Below are positions 19,929-31,900 of a DNA stretch of 64,000 nucleotides, piece after piece. Under the pieces are notes generated by a model, which worked only from the letters and a program-made list of their open reading frames with translations, was not told where the DNA came from and made no database searches. Numbering within the stretch: the first letter of the stretch is position 1; the number at the start of each line of letters is the position of its first letter. Both the position numbers and the translations under genes were made by a program. Source of the DNA: Microstegium vimineum (Eukaryota > Streptophyta > Magnoliopsida > Poales > Poaceae); assembly GCA_022036555.1 (NCBI GenBank), contig CM039126.1:3436676-3500675 (forward strand). The letters are read 5' to 3'.

Positions 19929-22900
19929 TCAAGCAGCTGCGCTCTGTTGCTGAAGCACCTGCGTCCACTCGGCTGGCCACCAGTCCGGTTTGATCGCCTG
20001 GACCCTCACGTCCCTGTTATCGCTGACGCGGAGGGCCGAGCCTGGTTTCAATGCTGCTTCTAGTCTCAACAGGCCCATTCCGCGGGAGCCCAGAGCGGTG
20101 TTTACTGTCCCGATTTTCTTGCCTGAAACCTCGTCCACGACTTCTGAACCTGGAGCCACAGCCTGCTCGAGTTCTGATGACAGAGGTTGCAGGATTAGAA
20201 ATTTAGAATCCAGCAACAGAAATGGTGGCACACTGTTTTCACCATGGAAAGTCATTATACCTTTCCCGTTTTCATCAACAAACTTCATTGGCATTAGACG
20301 CTTCCGAATGACACCACGATGGTGTGTCCGTGCAATAAGCTCCTGCCCGATGTAGCAACCTTTCTCAAAGGAAATAGCATTCAAGCCAGCAAGATTGTAC
20401 TCCAGCGGTATTGCTTCACCTGAATCAAAAGAATACTGCTTCATGAAAAAGGGAGGGAAAGAGAACTGTCTAAGCCATGCGGCATTTCATCGGAAAATGG
20501 ACCTCGCCTAATAGTTGGATAATTGGCAAAATGATGTAGATCCAGGCTTTTTCGTCTATGATATGTAATCTAAAGCTTTTTTTCGTAAAGAAATTTATAA
20601 TACCACTCATATTTAGGTCATTCAAATACTTCATTTCCATTCTCTACAAGTTAACCAGGGAAGCTGTTACTCGAAACCTCTAGGCAATTATTACTTACAG
20701 GCATGAAGATAAACAAGAGACCATACACCATCTGACCAATTACTCATTTATCAACTCTAACTAAGTTGCTTTAGTGAATAGAGATCATGGATGGCGCCAA
20801 CATTAGCAACAAGAGCTCCCAGCATTTTGTATTTACTGAGACATTACCTCTTTGACTGTCTACATTTCACTGCGTACTGCGGTCATAGTTCTATAATCAG
20901 ATAAATCAAACTCAATTTAAGAGTGAATTTGGAGTAGCTTCTAGGTCAAGATACACACTAGATAAAAGAAAACCGTTAAATGATGTTTGTCTAAGAAAAC
21001 AGATATGCAGTTCTCCTGTGTAGTTCGAGGAGGAAAAAAAAAGAAAACAGATAAGCTGATTTGTAAAGATATGAGATAACAAATCCTATAAAGGAACTGA
21101 ACATTTTCCAGAAATGTACCAAGCAGAAAAAGAATTTTTTTATCGACACAAAAATTATGAAAAAGTAAATATGTATATCAGTCATGGGCTCATGGCTCAT
21201 GACCAACCAGCTTGAAAAAAAAACCCTTACCTTTCAGAATCTCAGTTGAACCTTCTGCAACTCCATTTTCTATCCGCCAAAGCTGATAATGTCGTTCATC
21301 TGCTTCTTTGTCAGACTCAACTAGTGGCGCTGTGAATACATAAACAAGTTCAGATATTGAAAGGGGTCATTCTCCATGTCAGATAATGAACATCATATCC
21401 GAGAAGCTTAGGAAATAGAAAAAAATAAAATGACTTACGTATTGTGTCAGCTGGAAAAATTCCTCTGTAACCAAGGTAGTCCAATCGAGGATCTTTAAGC
21501 CATTGCCAACCATGACCATTCCCTTGTGCAGCTGACTCACCAGCATGGTCAACACCTTGTCCCCATCCAATGGATTGAGCCTCAGGTTCTTGAGTAGAAG
21601 GTTCAGTATGCACTACATCATGTCCAAATCTTTGCCAACATGCAAAATTCTCACTTACATTGTCTATTTCAACCTTGGATCTCAACCGATATCTGAAAAC
21701 AGGAAAAAGTTGCCAGGTCATAAGACATGGAATTTATCATTAGAAAAGGTCATCTAGAGGTGGGACTGTGGGAGTTATCTGGATTCCCAGATTCACTGAA
21801 AAACTATAACACAATATAAAGGATCTTTCAGCTACAACAAGTGTGCGAACTCTATGTTCTCAGGTAACCTAACAAACAATTAGCTCAAGTTAAGCTGCTT
21901 ACTGCAAGAGCAGTTCATCACTAGAATTCTGTAATTCCCAATGGTGAGCTGCTTAATGATACACACTCCTAGCAGTAAGTTACTTGATGATCTTCAAGAA
22001 TTTTGTCACTTCTAAGTTTTTTCACACTTAAGGCTTCAAATTATGGCATTAAAAAGTCAAACAAAGTGTGCATGAAAATGTAGGTGCACAATTTAGTTTC
22101 ATCATTCTAACTGAAAATATAAGAAAACAACAAAGAATAACTAGGCAGACTGTTTTTTACTAAATAAACTTCTTTTTTCAAAAAGATTTCACATGTAACT
22201 GATTAACTCATATTTACTCTCCAGTTTCTGTTTGATCACTAGTAACCTCGACGCTGAATGACGGACGAGGGGTCGTTCGAACGACCCCTCGGCCCCCACC
22301 TCGACGTCAAGAGACGGACCGAGGGTCGGACGAACGACCCCCCGGCTCCTACCTCGACGATAAATGACGGACCGAGGGGGCGAGCGAACGACCCCCCGGC
22401 TCCCACCTCGACGAATGAAGGACGGACGAGGGGTCGAACGAACGACCCCCCGCCCTCTACCTCAACCTCTCCGACCCCGTCTCTACTCCGACCCTACCTC
22501 GACGATGAGCGACGGACCAGGGGTCGAATGGACGACCCCCGGACGAGAGGCTCGATTAACCCAACTGCTCCCGGCATGGGTTAAAGTGAAACCACCTAAC
22601 GACATGGGCGCCCGCGTCCGCTGTCAAATCCGCCAACTCCCCGTCAAATCCCCGATTCCTGTCAACTGTGCCGCCACTGTCGCCACTACGCAAGTACGGA
22701 CTCCAGCAGTACCCCTCGGAAAGTGAACAGTGCGGCCCTCGACGACGACTTCGGGAATGCGACAGAGCCACGCGGGGCTCGACCCCCCCCCCCCTCTCGA
22801 TCGAGGGGCTCGACCCCTTTCTTCAACAACTCCAGCATGGGGGCCGTCCCATCCGCCCCGTCCCGCTTCAGCCGTGGGATTCATGCCCGTCTGCGGACGC

Positions 22901-25900
22901 TGTGCCGCGGCGACTTCTACTGCCACCACGACCGGGGACGCCAGAAGGACGGAAAGACCATGTCAGCACAGTGAACGTCGTCCCTTCGCCAACACTGTGC
23001 CGAGAACACGCCTCCCATACTGCCACAGTTAGGGTCCTGTACCCTCGGACCTCCCCTTGGTCTATAAAAGGGGATACCGAGGTAGAATAAAGGGCTGGAT
23101 CCTGAAATCTCCGAGACTTCAGTTCAGACTCTCACACTCCATGCATACACACCCCGCCACTCGATCGACCCCTCGGGTGGCAAACCCGCAGCCTAGGGCA
23201 AACCCGCTAGCCTTAGACCGCAGCTCACTCTAAGCAACCCCGTGTAACACAGCTTGTACCCCCCTGTACGAGCACGTTTTGGGTGCGAGATAATACAAGT
23301 CATCCTCCCCCGCTGGACGTAGGGCCTTCTTTGCCCGAACCAGGATAAACCTTGTGTCCATCTTGCATCACGTCTGAGAGAGGGAGCACGCGATATACAA
23401 ATTTACTCGTTGGTGGTCTTGACCCCCGGGTCATAACACCGACAGTTGGCGCGCCAGGTAGGGGGAATTGCGTGTCGATCAACTCCGAACTACTCTCTCA
23501 GATAGACTCCACCATCCCACCGTTTCCATTCACCGCCGTCGTCTGGTTCGGTAGTCTAGGGTTCGTATCCACAGGCCAGGGTCACTTCATAGTTTTTCCC
23601 TTCGCTCGTGGCCTGGACGCCAGCAGCACCGGTACGACGGGGCCAGCAAGGGTCAGGCGACGACCCCTCCGCTTGCGCCTCTGGCCTGCGATCAGAAGGA
23701 GGCGTGAGCGGCTCCGACGCGCTCGTCGTCGTGCAGATTCCGGTGTGCCGGATGCCGTTTCCCCGGCCTTAGCTGGCGATACAGTCCCTCCTCCTGGGAA
23801 TCCGTTTGACCCATGCTTGTGGGCAGAGGGCGGGCGCCCCTCCAAATGGGACTTTGGCTCTGCCACGCCGTCGTCCCCAGGGGTCCCCGTCGCTTCTCCG
23901 ACACACTCGACCCCATCACCACCGCGTGACCCATTCCCGCGCGGGCACCACGACAGTGCAGGGCTCTCTTCCGCCCTCGCAGGATTGCAGATACAGACAC
24001 GTGGCGGGTCTCCAGGGACTCCGCCGCGTGCGACGGCCGTTCCCGTCACCACCTCTTCACCGGGCGAGCCAGGACTACCCCGTACATGGGGCACGTTGCG
24101 GCGGCGCCTGGCGGAGGAGCGCAGGGGGTCCTTCCCCCACTTCTACCACGCCGACACCAACTCGGACTCTCCCGACGAGAGTTACGACTCCACCCGGGAG
24201 TGCTTCCACCTCGACGAACAAGCCGACCCGCAGGATGACGTCGACGACACCGCGGCCACCGAAGAAGTAGGGGGGGCCAACGCTACACCAGCTCGAGATG
24301 CCAACCCCACAAGTCCTGATAGAGCCGATCCACCCCCAGACGTCCAGATTGCGCAGGTCCGAGAGCTTCTCAGCAAGCTGGAGGAGGAGCGCCTGCGTCT
24401 TCAGCAGCTCGAGCACGCCCTCGAGCGGGATCGAGGGCGTCCTCAGGGTGGAGGAGCTCGCGAGAGGGCCCGGGAAGTCCACCGGCAGATCGTCGAGGAG
24501 GGGGCCGTCGAACCCCGAGTCTTCAACCGCGCCAGCCAGAATGTCGTAGCGGCCGCGATGCTGCTTCGCGACATGCCGGCGCCATCGACCCCCCAAGCAC
24601 GGCGTATCAGGGACGAAATCCAGGGGCTTCTCCAAACTGCGGCCGTGCAGCAGGCGGGGAGCTCAGCCTCGAGGCGTCGAGGGGCTGCCTCTGAGCGACA
24701 AGCAGTGCCCCCCCGACAAAATCGAGAGGTGTCCGTCCACCAGAACAAGGCGCCCCAGGGCCAAGTCGAGCGACGACCGGTTCAGGAACGCCTCGTCGAC
24801 GATCGACCCCCTCGGGTGAACAATCGACGTCGGTACGGCGACGTCGAGGCTCGAGGCTACAGCGCTCACCGGGGTGGGCGCTACGACAGCGACGAAGACC
24901 GATGTCGGTCTCCGGATCCGCCGGGGCCCCGAGTCTTCGGTAGAACCATCCGGCGGGCCTCCCTACCCGTCCGTTTCCGTTCACCCACCAGCCTGGTCAA
25001 GTATAACAACGAAACCAAGCCAGAGCTCTGGCTTGCCGACTTCAGGCTGGCATGTCAGCTAGGCGGAGACGACAATGACCACGTCATCATTCGGCAACTT
25101 CCACTATTCCTCTCCGACACCGCTCGAAGGTGGCTCGAAGAGCTGCCCCCGGACTTGATCAAAGACTGGCCCGACCTGGTCCGGATCTTCGAGGGCAACT
25201 TCAAGGGCACCTACGAGCGGCCGGGCAACCCCTGGGACCTTCGCAGCTGCAAGCAGAAGCCAGGGGAGACCCTTCGCGCCTTCACCCGCCGATTCTCGAG
25301 GCAGTGCACCGCACTGACCCACATCTTCGACCACGAGGTCATCACGGCGTTCATCGCCGGGACAACCTGCAAGGAGTTGGTGCGAGAGCTGAGGCGAAAC
25401 ACCCCCAAGATCGCCAACGAGCTCATGGACGTCATCGCCAACTACGCAGCTGGCGAAGAGGTCGTTGGCGCGTTCTTCCAGATACCCCCAGGGAAGGGGA
25501 AAGGCAAGGCGGATGAGCCCAGAGGCTCGGACGACAGGCCCAAGAAGAACAATGGGCCCAGAAGGAACAACGACGGTCGGAAGAAGAAGAAGAACCAACC
25601 GGGCCGACGCAACGTCGAGCCCAACGACGAGCCCGACGACCTTGTCGCTGCGGCGGAGAAGAAGAAGCCTCGAGGGCCCCCTTCCGACAGGGGCGTCTTC
25701 GATAAGATGCTGAAGGAGCCTTGCCCCTATCATATGGGGTCGGCCAACCACCGCCTCGAGGACTGCTGCATGCTCCGAAAGCACTTCGTCCCTCCTGGCT
25801 TCAGGAGAGATGACGGCAAAGAAGACCCGCCCCGTGACGCCCACTTCAGGGGCGATGTCAAAAAAGGAGGCTTCCCCGAAGTCCACGACTGCTACATGAT

Positions 25901-28900
25901 CTACGGGGGACCCTCGACTCGCCTCACCACGCGCCAGCGCAAGAGGGAGCGTCGAGAAGTTTTTTCCGTTCGAGCCCGGGCTCCGCGGTACCTCGACTGG
26001 TCCCATACGCCGATCACCTTCGATCAGGACGACCACCCCGAGCACATCCCCAACGCAGGGGCTTACCCGCTCGTCGTCGACCCCATCATCCTCAACACCC
26101 GCCTCACCAAGGTACTCATGGATGGGGGGAGCAGCCTCAACATCATCTACGCCGAGACCCTCGACCTCCTGGGGATCCCAAGGACCATGCTCCTGCCCAG
26201 TGCGGGGGGGTTCCACGGGATCGTCCCGGGGAAGAAGGCGCTCCCGATCGGCCGCATCAAGCTACCGATCTGTTTCGGCGTCCCCTCGAACTTCCGAAAG
26301 GAAGAGCTGACCTTCGAGGTGGTTGCGTTCCGAGGCACCTACCACGCCATCATCGGTAGACCGGGATACGCCAAGTTCATGGCGGTCCCGAACTACACCT
26401 ACCTCAAGCTTAAGATGCCGGGGCCCTCAGGGGTCATCACCGTCGACACCTTCTACGAGCACGCATACGACTGCGACGTCGAGTGCGTGGAGAAAGCCGA
26501 GGCCCGCGAGGATTCGGCAATCCTCGCAGCCCTCGACGACTTGTCCGGAGAGATCCCCGACCCCAAGCGACACGCTGGCAACTTCAAACCAGCGGAAGAC
26601 ACGAAGACCGTCCCGCTCGACCCCGGCCTCGCGGATGGGAAGGCGCTGACGATCAGCGCCACCCTCGAGCCCAAATAGGAAGCAGTGCTCGTCGACGTGT
26701 TCGCATGGAGTCCCTCGGATATGCCGGGCATTCCGAGGGAGGTTGCCGAGCACTCCTTGGACATCCGAGCCGGGTCCAAACCGGTGAAGCAACGCCTGCG
26801 CCGCTTCGACGAGGAGAAGCGCAGGATCATCGGGGAGGAGGTCGACAAGCTTTTAAAGGCCGGATTCATCAAGGAGGTGCATCATCCCGAGTGGTTAGCT
26901 AATCCCGTGCTTGTAAAGAAAAAGAATGGGAAGGATAGGATGTGTGTAAACTACACTAGTCTAAATAAAGCGTGTCCCAAAGTTCCTTTTCCTTTACCAC
27001 GTATCGATCAAATAGTAGATTCCACTTCGGGATGCGAAACCCTCTGCTTACTTGATGCGTATTCTGGCTACCACCAAATAAAGATGAATGAGTCCGATCA
27101 GCTCGCGACCTCCTTCATCACTCCCTTCGGCATGTTTTGCTACCTCACCATGCCCTTCGGCTTGCGAAACGCCCGGGCCACCTACCGCGATGCATGCTCC
27201 ACGTCTTCGGGAAACACATAGGGCCGACCGTCGAGGCCTACGTCGATGACATCGTGGTCAAGTCCAGAACAGTCGGAAACCTGGTCGGAGACCTCGAGAT
27301 CGCGTTTGGGTGCCTCAGGGCTAATCGCATAAAACTGAACCCTGAGAAGTGTGGCTTCGGGGTCCCCCGAGGCATGCTCTTAGGGTACATAGTTTCCCAG
27401 CGCGGGATCGAGGCCAATCCCGAGAAGGTAACCGCCATCACGAGGATGGGCCCGATCAACGACCTCAAGAGCGTGCAAAGGGTCACTGGGTGCCTCGCCG
27501 CCCTCAGTCGCTTCATCTCGAGGCTCGGAGAGAAGGCCCTACCCCTTTACCGCCTACTGAAGAAGACGGAACACTTCGCGTGGACCGCCGAAGCCGAGGA
27601 ATCGCTCTCGAGACTCAAGGCCTTGCTCACCTCGCCCCCGGTCTTGGTACCCCCGAGTCCGGCCGAGCCCCTCTTGCTCTATGTCGCAGCAACTACCCAG
27701 GTAGTCAGCGCGGTCATAGTAGTCGAGAGGGAGGAGGAAGGATACGCCCAGACGAGGAAGGATACGTCAGCCTGTCTACTTCGTGAGCGAGGTCCTTTCC
27801 GAGACCAAGACGAGGTACCCCCACATCCAGAAGCTGTTGTACGCGATCGTCCTCACTCGGCGTAAGCTCAAACACTATTTCCTAGGCCACCCGGTTACTG
27901 TGGTCTCATCTTTCCCCCTCGGAGAGATAATTCAGAACCGGGAGGCGTCTGAAAGGATCGCCAAGTGGTCGGCCGAACTCATGGGGGAGACTCTCTCCTA
28001 CGCCCCTCGGAAGGCCATCAAGTCTCAGGTACTGGCAGACTTCGTTGCAGAATGGACCGACACCCAACTACCCCCAGCGCAGGTTCACAACGAGCTATGG
28101 GCCATGTACTTCGACAGATCGTTGATGAAGACGGAGGCAGGCGCCAGGTTGGTGTTCATATCACCCTCAGGGGTCCATATGTGTTATGTTATCCGCCTCC
28201 ACTTCCCCGCCTCAAATAACGTCGCCGAATACGAGGCCCTCGTCAGCGGCCTGCGCATCGCCATCGAGTTCGGGGTTCGACGCCTCGACGTGTGAGGGGA
28301 CTCCCAGTTGGTGACCGACCAAGTGATGAAAGACTCGAGCTGCCACGACCCCAAGATGGAAGCCTACTGCAAGGAGGTCCGAAAACTCGAGGACAAGTTC
28401 TACGGCCTCGAGCTCAACCACGTCGCCCGTCGGTACAACGAAGCTGCCGACGAGCTGGCCAAAATCGTGTCTACTCGAGGCACGGTCCCTCCCGATATCT
28501 TCTCGAGGGATCTTCACAAGCCGTCCGTCGACCTGGACTCGGGGGCTCCCGCCCTCGAGCTAGGGGTCGATCCACCCCCCTCAACCGATCCCCCCTCGAG
28601 CGGGGGAGAAGTCATGAAGATCGACGGGGCTGTCGCAGCGCCAACCCCTCCGACGGATTGGCGCGCACCCTACCTCGAATACCTGACACGGGGCGAACTC
28701 CCAGAGGACCGCACGGAGGCCCGTCGTGTAGCCCGACGCACCAAAACCTACGTCTTGTACGGGGATGGCCACGAGCTATATCGACGCAGCCCGTCGGGTG
28801 TACTTCAACGCTGCCTCACCCTCGAGGAGGGGAGGGCATTGCTGAAGGATCTACACTCGGGGGCTTGCGGCCACCATGCGGCGCCGAGAGCGCTGGTAGG

Positions 28901-31900
28901 AAGTGCCTTTCGACAGGGTTTCTACTGGCCGACGGCCGTCAACGACGCCACCAAACTCGTCCGATCCTGCAAGGGATGCCAATTCTACGCCAGGCAGACC
29001 CACCTACCCGCCCAAGCTCTTCAGATGATACCCATAACCTGGCCGTTCGCAGTATGGGGGCTCGACATGGTCGGCCCCCTGAAAAGAATCAAGGGTGGTC
29101 ACACACCTTCTCGTGGTTGTCGACAAGTTCTCGAAGTGGATCGAGGCTCGACCCATCGCCAACATCCAATCTCGACAAGCCGTGTTATTCTTCACCGACA
29201 TCATCCACCGCTTCGGGGTCCCCAACGTCATCATCACCGACAACGACACTTAGTTCACCGGCCAAAAGTTCCAAGACTTCTGTGACCATCACCCTATCAG
29301 GGTGAATTGGTCCGCAGTTGCCCACCCTCGAACTAACGGTGAGGTCGAGCGTGCCACTGGTATGGTTTTGCAGGGCCTCAAGCCAAGGATCTTCGATCGG
29401 CTGAACAGGCATGGCAAAAGATGGGTCGATGAGCTGCCCGCTGTGCTATGGAGTCTCCGAACGACACCAAGTCGAGCCACGGGGTTCTCTCCGTTCTTCT
29501 TGGTCTATGGGTCCGAGGCCGTCCTCCCCACCGACCTCGAGTACGGGTCCCTCGACTGAAAGCCTATAGCGAGCAAGCCAACACGGTAGCCCGAGAGGAC
29601 TCCCTCGACCAGCTCGAGGAAGCCCGTGACATGGCCCTCTTCAAGTCGGCACAGTACCAGCAGACGCTACGGCGCTACCACGACAAAAACGTGCGCAGAA
29701 GGGACCTCAACGTCGGCGACCTCGTTCTGCGCCGTCAACAAAGCAACAAGGGGCGTCACAAGTTGACGCCACCGTGGGAGGGACCCTTCATCGTGGCAGA
29801 AGTGCTGAAACCCGGCACTTACAAGCTGAAGAACGAGAAGGGCGAGATCTTCACCAACGCGTGGAACATCGAACAGCTACGTCGCTTCTATCCCTAAGGC
29901 CTCAGGGCCCTCAGGGCCTTGTACATTTTCGCATTTATGTACAAATCCTCGAATGAATAAAATGTTCTCGAAACACATTTCACATTCGTTCGCAGCTCAA
30001 AGGTAGTCTCGACTTTGCCCCGGCAAAAGTCGAGCTCCCCTCGGGGGCTGACAAGGAGGGCACCCCCCTCCTAAGTCCTCGAAAAACTCAAAGGTTTTTT
30101 CAAAACCCGACTCTCCCTCTCGACCTTTGCCTCGAGTACGCTTCATAACTAAGTAAAGGCGCCTCGAACTCCTTAAGGGTCGAGGGTGTCGTCGAGCCAG
30201 GGACTCACCTACGCCCCAGGGCTACGGTATCCCCGTTCGCCACCCCCCTTCCAGGGATACGAGCGTACGTCGAACACTTAGTTCACAAGCGTCGACCCAG
30301 GTAAAGAAAAGCAGAGAGAGCTCGAGAAGTAGAAATAACTAGACGCACCCGTCTACAGCACTAAGGTAGCCTCGACTTTGCCCCAGCAAACTCGAGCCTC
30401 CCTCGGGGCTAAAAGGGGGGGGCACCCCCCTCCTAAGTCCCCGAAAAACTCAAACATTTTTCGAAACTCGGTTTTCCCTCTCGTTTTTTCCCTCGAGTAC
30501 GCTTCGTGACTAAGTAAAGGCGCCTCGAACTCCCTAAGGGTCGCGGGTGTCGTCGAGCCAGGGACTCACCTACGCCCCAGGGCTGCGGTATCCCCGCTCG
30601 CCAGCCCCCTTCCAGGATACGAACGTGCGTCGAATACTTAGTTCACAAGCGTCGACTCAGGCAAAGAAAAGCAGGGAGAGCTCGAAAAACAAAAATAACT
30701 ATGTGCATCTCGATAAAAATGCATTATATACAAAAAGCCCTCGGAGGCTCGGCATTGTATCAGTACAAAAGCCTAACTATTACATGGACCTTCCTGTCCA
30801 GATATGGCTCGCAGGCCCGGGACTACTCATCGAGGGGGTCGCTGTCCTCAAGAAGCAACGCAGGAAGTTGGGCATCACCGTTGGCCACATCGGAAGGTGA
30901 AAAGTCTGCAAAAAACTCATCGACACCTTCCGAGGACTACTCGGCGCCATCTCTGTCCGCCGAGGGGATCACCTCGGGCTCGAAGAGCTTCGCCAGCTCG
31001 CCTCCGGGCACCTCCGCGAGATCCATCAACTCCTGGCACTCGCGTCGTTCTCTTCGTCGGTCAGCCTCGGGTCGGTGGCAAACCCGTCGACAACGAGGTT
31101 GAGGTCCACATTGTAGACCGAGTTGACAACCGTGAGGGCCCGCTTCACGCCCACATACAGGGCGGCACGGACGTGCTCCGTCACCTCCTGCGTCATGGAG
31201 TAGAAGCGGCGCAGCAGGGAGTCCCCTCGAGCGTCGCCCTCAACCTCCGGCTCCGGCTTGACCGAGAGGTCGTCGCAGAAGGTGTTGATGACATCCGTGA
31301 GCCTCGCGTTGAGGTTCGCCTCAGTCCCGAGTAGGCCTGAAGATTGTTCAGGTCCTCGTGGGCGCGGGCATTATCCGTCGCGAGCTCTGCCAAAACAAGT
31401 ACGCAACACAGTCAAAACCCAAAAGAGCAGAAAGAGGGTCGAGGCAGGACAGATTCTGCAACACTCTCGAAACACTCACCTTGGGCATGCGCATCCAGGG
31501 TGGAGTAGGCCTGCTTGGTCTCCTCGAGCTAGCGGCGGACGTCGACAAGGTCGGAGGACTGACCCCTGACCTTGGCCTCGAGGCCCTCGATGGTTTTGCC
31601 TGCGTCATCGAGGGCCCTCTTCTGGTTCATCGCCACCACGCCCAGGGAGGTCGCGCGGGTCCGAACCTTCTCCTCCGAGACGGCCAGAGTGTCGCGCTCG
31701 CGGGAGACGGCGTCGAGGTCTCCCCGGAGCTCTCGGATGCCCTCTGTCGCCCGGACCAGCTCCTCCTTCAACCGGGCGGCCTCCTCCTCGGCCTTGCGCT
31801 TGGCTTCGAGGGCAGCGTCCCGTTCCCGCCCAACCGTGACGGTCGACTTAAGGGCGATGTCGAGCCTCGACTGCGCCGTCTGCAAGGCCGCCCAGGCGTC

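Noticed and set aside
25104..26216. 370-aa minus-strand ORF opposite Gypsy gag/protease
   Set aside because: It mirrors the conserved sense frame and has no family motif; GC-rich codon bias opens the opposite strand.
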